DNA of 7,931 bases from Bacteroidota bacterium (GTDB taxonomy: Bacteria > Bacteroidota > Bacteroidia > Chitinophagales > Saprospiraceae): assembly GCA_029573365.1 (NCBI GenBank), contig JAKQGD010000095.1, positions 1-7,931 on the forward strand, read 5' to 3'. How positions within the stretch are numbered: position 1 is the stretch's first letter; every line of letters starts with the position of its first letter. The notes under the pieces were generated by a model. It was given only the letters and a program-made list of their open reading frames with translations, had not been told where the DNA came from and ran no database searches. Of the stretch, positions 1 through 5,940 are shown in pieces. The position numbers and the translations under genes were made by a program.

Positions 1-693
1 ACTGATAACCCGGGCGGATATCTGGGATACGGCGTTTTGTTTATGGTGATTACGGTGATTCTAGCGTTTATTCCCATAATCGGCCAGCTTGTATCATTTG
101 TAATTTCGCCACCATTGAGTGTAGGTATTCCCATTGCTGCACATAAACAAAATACACAGGGCAATACTGAGTTTGGCAATTTTTTCCGTGGTTTTGATTA
201 CCTGGGACAATTGCTGATAGCTTACCTTATCCAGATGTTGATATACCTGATTATAGCCCTTCCAATAATCATTGTTTTAGGTTACAGTTTTGTAGGGCTC
301 ATGACTGACCCCACCAATCCTGACAATTCTATCGCTTTTGCGGAAGCAATGTTTTCGAAATGGCCTTTGTTCCTGATTACATTTCTTGTTATGATTTATG
401 TAGGGGTCTCCCTGAGATGGACCAATATGCTTATAGTGTTTCATAAGTATGACGCTGTTGATGCCATAAAGACAAGCTGGAAACTGGTGGGCAAAAACTG
501 GTTTGCCCATCTGGGTTTTGTCCTGCTAATGGCAATGGTTATCCTATTAGGTTTTATTGCACTATTCGTGGGTATATTCGTCGCTTTTCCGGTCATTATG
601 GCGGCTGATTATGCAGGATATGCCGACATATCGGGTTTGGATAAAAAGGACAGTGAAATCAGTGATATAGGCAGGGCCGAGGATCTGGTATAA
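1..693 (+). CDS. Polytopic inner-membrane protein of unknown function, 5' end missing
   Basis: The reading frame is open from the first base of the window, so the true start lies upstream; an internal ATG at 37 falls inside a hydrophobic stretch and is unlikely to be the start. The 230 visible residues are strongly hydrophobic, with membrane segments near visible residues 9-33, 68-98, 119-138 and 168-200. A cytoplasmic-looking motif, DAIKTSWKLVGKNW (visible 154-167), sits just before the last segment. It resembles the 'DA..SW.lv..nw' pattern of poorly characterised multi-helix bacterial proteins (YciC, DUF975 and GPDPase membrane-domain-like), a family link I make only from memory. The tail after the last helix is short, polar and acidic. 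No catalytic residues are recognisable, so no function is assigned. By eye it is more AT-rich than the genes to its right. It ends three bases before the convergent stop of the next gene. Confidence 0.75.
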   Translation, partial: TDNPGGYLGYGVLFMVITVILAFIPIIGQLVSFVISPPLSVGIPIAAHKQNTQGNTEFGNFFRGFDYLGQLLIAYLIQMLIYLIIALPIIIVLGYSFVGLMTDPTNPDNSIAFAEAMFSKWPLFLITFLVMIYVGVSLRWTNMLIVFHKYDAVDAIKTSWKLVGKNWFAHLGFVLLMAMVILLGFIALFVGIFVAFPVIMAADYAGYADISGLDKKDSEISDIGRAEDLV

Positions 694-717
694 TAATTAA
701 AATTTTCTGACCAGATT
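682..717. terminator. Inverted repeat at convergent gene ends, possible bidirectional terminator
   Basis: The arms ATCTGGT (683-689) and ACCAGAT (710-716) are perfectly complementary over 7 bp, and a G-T wobble at 682/717 can extend them. They enclose an AT-rich 20-base loop holding both convergent stop codons. The position is right for a shared terminator, but the loop is long and no clear U-run follows on either strand, so it is only a candidate. Confidence 0.35.
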
Positions 718-963
718 AAAGATCCACAAACCCAGAAGCCCTAGTCCAACAGCGGCTAATAGCAAGCTCGCTGATATCCACAGGTTTGTGTCCAAAGGCA
801 GGCTTTCAAAACGATTGATTGATGTGCCGGTGTCGTAGGAATAATATCTTCTCGGTTGCTGCTGCTCTATTTGTTTGGCAATGACATAAATACTCAGGGC
901 CAGAATAAAGAATAAGAAGGCCAGAAAAAAGTTTCTGTGGATGCCTCTTGACAAATCAGTCAT
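697..963 (-). CDS. Small two-helix membrane protein, hypothetical
   Basis: This 88-residue protein has two predicted membrane helices, roughly residues 12-30 and 62-84. A polar linker between them contains a glutamine run and an arginine pair (QQQPRR). The basic N-terminus (R6, R10) and the C-terminal VRKF suggest that both ends lie in the cytoplasm with the linker outside. I do not recognise a family. The gene lies 56 bases downstream of odhB on the same strand, so it may be the distal gene of that transcript. There is no obvious ribosome-binding site before the ATG, as is common in Bacteroidota. Its reading frame is bounded tightly by the convergent neighbour, which supports it being a real gene rather than a chance frame. 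Confidence 0.65.
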   Translation of the reverse strand: MTDLSRGIHRNFFLAFLFFILALSIYVIAKQIEQQQPRRYYSYDTGTSINRFESLPLDTNLWISASLLLAAVGLGLLGLWIFNLVRKF

Positions 964-1019
964 TGTAGCATACTAAGGTGATATTATAATTCAGCACAGA
1001 AAGCTTAAAGTAAAAATCC

Positions 1020-2264
1020 TTAAATATCCAGCATCATGGCCATAGGGTCTTCGAGCAATTCCTTGACCTTTACGAGGAAGGTTACTGAGGTGCTGCCGTC
1101 AATAATTCTGTGATCGTATGACAATGCCAGGTACATCATAGGACGGATGACCACCTGTCCGTTTATGGCTATGGGTCTGTCCTTGATGGCATGCATACCC
1201 AGGATGGCAGATTGTGGTTCATTGATGATGGGAGTGCTGACTAGCGAGCCAAAAATCCCGCCATTGGTGATGGTAAATGTACCGCCTTTCATTTCCTCGA
1301 GAGAAAGTTTGCCGTTGCGGGCTTTGTCAGCGAGGTCCTTGATTTCGTTTTCTATCTCAGCAAAGTTTTTGGATTCCACATTTTTTACCGGTGGTACCAC
1401 CAGTCCGTTTGGAGTCGAGATGGCTATTGAGATATCTACAAAGTCGTTGTATATGATGTCGGTACCTTCGATCATGGCATTGACGTCGGGCATTTCCATG
1501 AGCACCTTGGCACAAGCCTTGGCAAAGATGGACATATACCCCAGTTTGATGCCGTATTTGGCTACAAACCTGTCCTGGTATTGTTTACGCAGTTCATTGA
1601 CAGCGGTGAGGTCCACTTCGTTGAAGGTGGTTAGCATGGCGGTCTGGTTTTTGGCCGATACAAGCCTGGCCGCAATGGTCCTACGCATCCGTGACATCTT
1701 TTCCACCCGTATATTTCTGGAGCCGACCTGTATTACCGGAGTAGAAGGCACCGCTGGAGTTTCCGTGCCTGCAGTCGGCGAAACGGGTGCGGTAGCAGTG
1801 GGATTGGTCACAGCCTTTAGGGCGTCCTCCCTGGTGATTCTTCCGTCACGGCCTGTACCTTCGACCTGAGCGGGGTCAACATTGCCTTCTCTGAGTATCT
1901 TACCCGCTGCCGGAGACGGATGTCCTGCTGCATAACTTGTGGATGTGGATTCTGCCGGACTGGAAGCAGGGGTTTCCGGTGCGGGGGCTGCAGGCTGTGC
2001 AGGAGTGGCAGCAACACCTGCCGTAACCGATGTGTCTATGCGAGCCACTAGGGTACCTATAGGCAGATCTTCGCCTTCCTTTGCCACATGTATGAGCCTG
2101 CCGCTGGCTTCAGCAGGAAATTCGAGGGTAGCCTTGTCTGATTCAAACTCACAGATCGGCTCGTCGATTTTTACAAAATCCCCGTCTTTTTTCAACCATT
2201 GTGACAGCGTCACTTCCGTGATGGACTCGCCGATGGTGGGCACCTTCATTTCTACCAGGCTCAT
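1020..2264 (-). CDS. odhB: Dihydrolipoyllysine-residue succinyltransferase (E2 of 2-oxoglutarate dehydrogenase)
   Basis: E2 core enzyme of the TCA-cycle 2-oxoglutarate dehydrogenase complex; it passes the succinyl group from lipoyl-lysine to CoA, giving succinyl-CoA. The 414-residue protein has the full E2 layout. The lipoyl domain (about 1-78) carries the lipoylated lysine K44 in ESDKATLEF. An Ala/Pro-rich linker follows (about 80-114), then an E3/E1-binding domain (115-151, GRDGRITREDAL), a second linker (152-180) and the catalytic domain (185-414). The active-site motif DHRIIDG holds H385 and D389. The FLVKVKELLEDP ending and TFTITNGGIFGS-type segment favour succinyl- over acetyltransferase. 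The length fits the family (E. coli SucB has about 405 residues). There is one lipoyl domain, as expected for OdhB/SucB. No odhA/sucA (E1) or lpd (E3) gene is adjacent; the upstream neighbour is a carboxypeptidase gene. M6 is an alternative start but would cut into the lipoyl fold. Confidence 0.96.
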   Translation of the reverse strand: MSLVEMKVPTIGESITEVTLSQWLKKDGDFVKIDEPICEFESDKATLEFPAEASGRLIHVAKEGEDLPIGTLVARIDTSVTAGVAATPAQPAAPAPETPASSPAESTSTSYAAGHPSPAAGKILREGNVDPAQVEGTGRDGRITREDALKAVTNPTATAPVSPTAGTETPAVPSTPVIQVGSRNIRVEKMSRMRRTIAARLVSAKNQTAMLTTFNEVDLTAVNELRKQYQDRFVAKYGIKLGYMSIFAKACAKVLMEMPDVNAMIEGTDIIYNDFVDISIAISTPNGLVVPPVKNVESKNFAEIENEIKDLADKARNGKLSLEEMKGGTFTITNGGIFGSLVSTPIINEPQSAILGMHAIKDRPIAINGQVVIRPMMYLALSYDHRIIDGSTSVTFLVKVKELLEDPMAMMLDI

Positions 2265-2281
2265 AATTTACAAATTTTGGC

Positions 2282-2313
2282 CAAAGATAAGGGCGATTAA
2301 AAACGGCTTCAAA
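2282..2313 (-). promoter_or_regulatory. Bacteroidota-type promoter for odhB
   Basis: Read on the minus strand, 2289-2282 is TATCTTTG, a full match to the Bacteroidota -7 element TAnnTTTG. TTTG lies at 2313-2310, so the TTG -33 element is separated from the -7 by 20 bases. A run of nine A (T on the minus strand, 2322-2330) lies just upstream and could act like an UP element. Transcription would start around 2276, giving a leader of only about 10-15 bases before the odhB ATG. This is a motif match only. Confidence 0.55.
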
Positions 2314-2351
2314 GATTTAAGAAAAAAAAAGGAACAAATTTTTGATTATAC

Positions 2352-2377
2352 TAAAATAAAATTTAGACTTATCTAAA
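2352..2377 (-). terminator. Weak intrinsic terminator after the carboxypeptidase gene
   Basis: Reading leftward, TTTAGA (2377-2372), loop TAAG and TCTAAA (2367-2362) form a 6-bp hairpin beginning a few bases after the carboxypeptidase stop. It is followed by a T-rich tract (TTTTATTTT, about 2361-2353). The stem is AT-rich with one G-C pair, so it would be weak, but its place and U-tract orientation fit the end of the three-gene cluster. Confidence 0.4.
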
Positions 2378-2379
2378 AA

Positions 2380-3714
2380 TCAATATCTGTTTCTCACCAT
2401 TTTCAGGATTTCTTCAGTAGCTTTTCTGGCACCAGAGACCGGTGAGCCGAAGTTATTATTCATAATGCTGAAAACCAGTTTGCGACCCGAACTTGCTACC
2501 ATGTAACCACTGAGGTTGTACACGCCCGACATAGACCCGGATTTGGCCCATAAATAAGGTTCAGAGATTTTACCGGCAAATACAGTGCTGAGGGTGCCAT
2601 TGGTGCCACCTTGAGCAAACAGCGAAAAAAGTCTTTTTTCCGGCACCATACGATACATCCTTGCCAACACACCGGTGATAAATATAGGTGTGAGACTGTT
2701 GTAACGGCTAAGGCCCGATCCGTCGACCCACCGTGGTTTTGACCTTGCAAAAAGTGTGTCTTCCATCATCTTTTTGATGGTCCAGGCCGTAGAGATCGTG
2801 TCAGTCAGGGAAAAGCCACTTTGTAGCAGCAGGTGTTCGGCAAGCATATTGTCGCTGACCTGCATCATGCGTCTGAGTACTGTGTCAGACGGTGTGGAAT
2901 ACAAGACGTGGGCATCTGTGGGCACAGACTCATGGGTCACTCGTATGTCAGCGTCCAGCCATTGGGCCAGTAAAGCTCTGTTGGTTGCTTCGGCATCGGC
3001 ATAGGGCACTTCCTGGTAATAGAGATAAGATGTATCAACAGCCTTTGGCCAGGAAAATATATTTTTATCCCGGGGCTTGCGGATGTATTCAGCTTTGTCG
3101 TCCTCTCTAAAGCGGGAGGCCAGATATACCGGGGTGATGGTCCTCACAGGGCCTTGTTTGTCTACGGTAAGCACATTGGCGAAAGCCGGAAAAGAGGTCA
3201 GCTCAGTCTGGTAATGGTCATTGTAGTCGTCCCACATCCACCCTTCGCCGTAAGGCGATATTCCCACGTGTCCGTAAGAAATAAGCAGTGATTTCTCCTG
3301 TGATCTGGCTCTGAGAAAATTGGCTACTGTGTCTGATTCGAAATAAGGATGCAGGAAGGTCGGATCTGCTGAGCCCCAGATGGTCAGAGTCGAGTCCGTT
3401 TCTGTGTATTTAAGGCCTGCGAGCGAATCACCTAGAGTGGCCAGGCAACTGTAAAGGGTTAGGATTTTAACATTGGAAGCGGGGATAAAATTTTTATCTG
3501 CATTGTCGGCAAGCAGTGTTTCTCCTGTAAGCAGGTCCGCCACATACAGACCTGAAAAGCCGGTTTTGAGTGCCGGGGCCTCTCTCAAAGCCTTTAGGAT
3601 TGCATCTCCCTCCGCAGTTGTTTTGCGGTAAGTACTGCATGACGCCAGCATCAGAAAGGCCATAAAAACTATGCCATAGCCGATGAGAGCCTTCCAAAAA
3701 ACGGAGCCAATCAT
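2380..3714 (-). CDS. dacB: D-alanyl-D-alanine carboxypeptidase/endopeptidase lipoprotein (PBP4/DacB type, peptidase S13)
   Basis: Class C low-molecular-mass penicillin-binding protein that trims or cleaves peptidoglycan peptides (D-Ala-D-Ala carboxypeptidase and/or DD-endopeptidase) on the periplasmic side. All three active-site motifs are present in order: SxxK with nucleophile S80 and K83 (SNVK), SDN at 287-289, and KSG at 391-393 in place of the common KTG. DGSGLSRYN (331-339) is the block typical of the S13 family. The long gap between the first two motifs fits the extra domains inserted in PBP4 proteins. The N-terminus has K8, a hydrophobic stretch and a lipobox LASC with C26 as the likely lipidated residue, so it is probably a membrane-anchored lipoprotein. 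The 444-residue length is normal. The ATG overlaps the dapD stop as ATGA, pointing to translational coupling and confirming this start. Whether it acts as carboxypeptidase or endopeptidase cannot be read from sequence. Confidence 0.92.
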   Translation of the reverse strand: MIGSVFWKALIGYGIVFMAFLMLASCSTYRKTTAEGDAILKALREAPALKTGFSGLYVADLLTGETLLADNADKNFIPASNVKILTLYSCLATLGDSLAGLKYTETDSTLTIWGSADPTFLHPYFESDTVANFLRARSQEKSLLISYGHVGISPYGEGWMWDDYNDHYQTELTSFPAFANVLTVDKQGPVRTITPVYLASRFREDDKAEYIRKPRDKNIFSWPKAVDTSYLYYQEVPYADAEATNRALLAQWLDADIRVTHESVPTDAHVLYSTPSDTVLRRMMQVSDNMLAEHLLLQSGFSLTDTISTAWTIKKMMEDTLFARSKPRWVDGSGLSRYNSLTPIFITGVLARMYRMVPEKRLFSLFAQGGTNGTLSTVFAGKISEPYLWAKSGSMSGVYNLSGYMVASSGRKLVFSIMNNNFGSPVSGARKATEEILKMVRNRY

Positions 3715-4526
3715 ACTGCTACGCTGTAGTCTCTAAGGGCATCGTTGAGAGATACCTTGGTATCTGTAGATGCTTTTCTCTGGCCTATGATCAGGGCACA
3801 GTTAACATTGTATTCTCCGGCAGGAAATTTTTTAGGATAACTGCCCGGAATGACCACGGCTCTTTCGGGCACTTCGCCTTTATAGATGACTGGTGAGGGC
3901 CCGGTGACATCTATAATGTGGGTAGACTGAGTAAGCACCACATTGGCTCCCAGTACGGCTTCTTTTCTCACCCTGACGCCTTCCACCACTATACATCTGC
4001 TTCCTATAAAGCAATTGTCCTCGATTATAGTGGGGCTCGCCTGCGGGGGTTCGAGTACGCCGCCTATGCCCACGCCACCTGACAGGTGTACATTGCGGCC
4101 TATCTGAGCACAGGAACCGACGGTGGCCCAGGTATCTACCATGGTGCCGCTACCCACCCATGCACCGATATTGACGTAGGAAGGCATAAGTATAACGCCC
4201 TGCTCCAGAAACGAACCATAACGGGCGATGGCATGGGGCACGACCCTCACACCCTGGGATGCATATTGTTTTTTAAGAGGAATCTTGTCATGAAACTCAA
4301 ACGGACCTACTTCTATGGTTTCCATGCCAGAGATAGGGAAAAACAGTACAATGGCCTTCTTAACCCAGTCATTGACTTTCCAACCGTCGCCGTCGGGCTC
4401 TGCTACTCTCAGCGTTCCTTTGTCTACCATTTCTACGACTTCCCTGATGGCTTCCTGTGAGCCCGGAGAGCTTAGGTGTGACCTGTCATCCCACAGTTTA
4501 TTGATCAGATTTTTGAGATCTTCCAT
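3711..4526 (-). CDS. dapD: 2,3,4,5-tetrahydropyridine-2,6-dicarboxylate N-succinyltransferase
   Basis: Cytoplasmic enzyme of the succinylase branch of lysine/diaminopimelate synthesis. It transfers succinyl from succinyl-CoA to tetrahydrodipicolinate, making N-succinyl-2-amino-6-ketopimelate. The 271 residues match the usual length (about 274 in E. coli). A helical N-terminal domain (about 1-100) precedes a left-handed beta-helix built of hexapeptide repeats (about 103-230), including VGSGTMVDTWATVGSCAQIG (125-144), GGVGIGGVLEPP (150-161) and IEDNCFIGSRC (168-178). The C-terminal part holds PAGEYNVNCALIIGQR (235-250), well conserved in DapD. It is the middle gene of a leftward cluster: 21 bases after the PAP2-like gene and overlapping the carboxypeptidase start by four bases. 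A weak GGAAA lies about 12 bases before the ATG. Diaminopimelate is the cross-linking residue of peptidoglycan stems, so the pairing with a DD-peptidase makes sense. Its succinyl donor is the product of the odhB complex nearby, though that link is only metabolic. Confidence 0.96.
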   Translation of the reverse strand: MEDLKNLINKLWDDRSHLSSPGSQEAIREVVEMVDKGTLRVAEPDGDGWKVNDWVKKAIVLFFPISGMETIEVGPFEFHDKIPLKKQYASQGVRVVPHAIARYGSFLEQGVILMPSYVNIGAWVGSGTMVDTWATVGSCAQIGRNVHLSGGVGIGGVLEPPQASPTIIEDNCFIGSRCIVVEGVRVRKEAVLGANVVLTQSTHIIDVTGPSPVIYKGEVPERAVVIPGSYPKKFPAGEYNVNCALIIGQRKASTDTKVSLNDALRDYSVAV

Positions 4527-4547
4527 ATATGTGTATTTCCGGTTGTA

Positions 4548-5213
4548 TCAAAAAAAGAGCCTGAATGCCAGGATTTGTGAAAAGATGCCCACGAGGTACC
4601 CTCCGTAAATTTCGTTTTCGTGGTGAGCCCGCAGATAAAGTCTGGCGAAGCCTACACCTCCTGCCAGTAAAAAAGTTGCCATAACCATAAGTCTGTCACT
4701 GACCCTCCATGCCAAATCGGCAAATGGCAGTGGTATGTCTGTAAAACCAAACGTAAAGTTGAATACAAAAAACAACATGGCTGCGACAAGGCCTCCTGCA
4801 GCTATGGTGTGCAGGCTTACCTTGGTAAAGCTGTTGATGACGAGGGCCATGAAGATAGATATGGTACAACCCAGGACAAAAAACGACAGAGCTCCGGGTA
4901 TGTGGTCGTTGTTGCGGATATTCATATACAGCCACATATAAAATATGCCTGTAGACACGAGAGGCCCTATACGCTCCTTTTTGTCGTGCATCTCAAAACT
5001 CTGTACCAGGCCCAGTGCCTTCATCATGGATATGGCGATGGCCGGAAACATGACGGCTGTAGAAAGCACCGAAAAAACTGTCAGCCCCAGTGATTTAGGG
5101 CCAGAAAAACCGAAAGCATACGGATTGGAGAGTATTAAAAAAGCCAGGACATATGCAATGATAAATAACGGGTGCATTATCCATGATATGATCCTGGCAA
5201 GAAGTTTCAGCAT
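4548..5213 (-). CDS. PAP2-like integral membrane protein (putative lipid phosphatase)
   Basis: A 221-residue polytopic membrane protein with about six hydrophobic segments (roughly 8-29, 42-64, 88-97, 108-127, 138-157, 174-190). The early SWIMHPLF (10-17) is characteristic, as I recall, of a Bacteroidota family related to PAP2 phosphatases. PAP2 motifs can be traced in degenerate form. KKERIGPL (78-85) sits where KxxxxxxRP is expected. VSLH (132-135) stands for PSGH and keeps the His. ARLYLRAHHENE (190-201) has exactly the SRxxxxxHxxxD spacing, keeping R191 and H197 but with E201 for Asp. Both catalytic histidines are therefore present. PAP2 enzymes remove phosphate from lipid phosphates such as undecaprenyl pyrophosphate, phosphatidate or lipid A. 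The substrate here is unknown; the dapD/dacB context makes undecaprenyl pyrophosphate an attractive guess only. It is the first gene of the leftward cluster. No Shine-Dalgarno site is seen before the ATG. Confidence 0.75.
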   Translation of the reverse strand: MLKLLARIISWIMHPLFIIAYVLAFLILSNPYAFGFSGPKSLGLTVFSVLSTAVMFPAIAISMMKALGLVQSFEMHDKKERIGPLVSTGIFYMWLYMNIRNNDHIPGALSFFVLGCTISIFMALVINSFTKVSLHTIAAGGLVAAMLFFVFNFTFGFTDIPLPFADLAWRVSDRLMVMATFLLAGGVGFARLYLRAHHENEIYGGYLVGIFSQILAFRLFF

Positions 5214-5334
5214 TGGGTGATTATAAAACGCAAATATCGTAATTTATTTATAATCTGTGAGCAGCAACAGTAGATACTGCAAAATTGTTATTAATTAATA
5301 GTTTCAGGTGTTTTCACCAAAAAAACCAAACAAC
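5214..5334. promoter_or_regulatory. Divergent intergenic region
   Basis: These 121 AT-rich bases separate the starts of the leftward PAP2-like/dapD/dacB cluster and the rightward secreted-protein/hydrolase pair, so promoters for both are expected here. On the minus strand GATATTTG (5238-5231) is one base off the TAnnTTTG element, but no TTG lies at the right distance. No clear promoter is seen for the rightward genes. A short inverted repeat GGTG-TTTT-CACC (5307-5318) lies in the leader before the rightward ATG. The last bases before that ATG are A-rich, a usual initiation context in this phylum. Confidence 0.5.
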
Positions 5335-5937
5335 ATGTTCGTGAAAAATTTTTATACTGCTTTCATTGTTCTGTGTTTGTTTTTTGAATCAAATGCTCAG
5401 AACAATACAGGCCGGCCGCTGACCATTTCTATGTTTACAGTGGCCACACAGTTGCCCGGAGGGAAGGTCCTGCCCATCCACCCGGGCCTCGAAGCAGGTA
5501 CAGAATTCAGGCTTGGAAAATCGGATGGCAGCAAATGGTTTCAATCTCTCAAACTGGGCGGTTACCACCACCGTTTGTCACAGACAGCCATCATGATATA
5601 CTCTGAGACAGGTTTGAGGCCTGTGATATACAGACGCTTATACGGAGAGGCAAGGCTCGGCGCCGGCTATCTGCACGCCATACCGGACCTGCAGATTTTT
5701 GAGTTGGCAGATGACAGTTACCGGAAAAAAACGAATCTGGGCAGGCCTCAGTTTATGGCTTCGCTGGCCCTGGGTTTGGGGTGGAGATTAAAGCCACAAA
5801 CGGACAGTCCTCGTGTATTCGTAGCTATGCAATGTTTTTTCCAGATGCCTTTTATCAGGAGTTATGTACCGGTGCTGCCCAATACTGCCTTACATGCAGG
5901 TGTGTCATTGCCGTTTATTAAATCAAATAAATCCTGA
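5335..5937 (+). CDS. Secreted, probably outer-membrane protein of unknown function
   Basis: I chose the ATG at 5335 rather than the in-frame GTG at 5308. From 5335 the protein begins with a clean Sec signal peptide: MFVK, a hydrophobic core and ESNAQ, with cleavage likely near residues 21-22, next to the Ala-Gln seen often in Bacteroidota. The GTG would add nine polar residues ahead of it. The mature part (about 178 residues) alternates aromatic and hydrophobic with polar residues in strand-like stretches with many glycines, for example LYGEARLGAGYLHA, MASLALGLGWRL and ALHAGVSLPF. It ends soon after a hydrophobic LPFI strand. This looks like a small outer-membrane beta-barrel, but I cannot name a family and no catalytic motif is visible. 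Its stop is only three bases before the ATG of the serine hydrolase gene, so the two are almost certainly cotranscribed and probably translationally coupled. Confidence 0.75.
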   Translation: MFVKNFYTAFIVLCLFFESNAQNNTGRPLTISMFTVATQLPGGKVLPIHPGLEAGTEFRLGKSDGSKWFQSLKLGGYHHRLSQTAIMIYSETGLRPVIYRRLYGEARLGAGYLHAIPDLQIFELADDSYRKKTNLGRPQFMASLALGLGWRLKPQTDSPRVFVAMQCFFQMPFIRSYVPVLPNTALHAGVSLPFIKSNKS

Positions 5938-5940
5938 GCC

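Noticed and set aside
1147..1869. 240-codon plus-strand reading frame opposite odhB
   Set aside because: It lies wholly antisense to the well-conserved odhB catalytic domain, has no family signature, and its composition is explained by the odhB codons read in reverse.
1939..2376. 145-codon plus-strand reading frame across the odhB start
   Set aside because: The Gly/Ala/Val-rich translation is the reverse reading of the odhB Ala/Pro linker and lipoyl domain, and it then runs into the AT-rich promoter region.
4086..4608. Plus-strand reading frames opposite dapD and the end of the PAP2-like gene
   Set aside because: They are antisense to dapD, whose protein is conserved along its full length; no start context or recognisable domain.
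5231..5238. GATATTTG as a -7 promoter element for the PAP2-like gene
   Set aside because: One mismatch to TAnnTTTG, and the nearest TTG on that strand is 26 bases upstream, too far for the usual spacing. A promoter must be nearby but this is not convincing.
5249..5254. TATAAT on the plus strand as a sigma70-like -10 box
   Set aside because: No -35 hexamer at 16-18 bases upstream, and such boxes are not the norm for the main Bacteroidota sigma factor; expected by chance in this AT-rich stretch.
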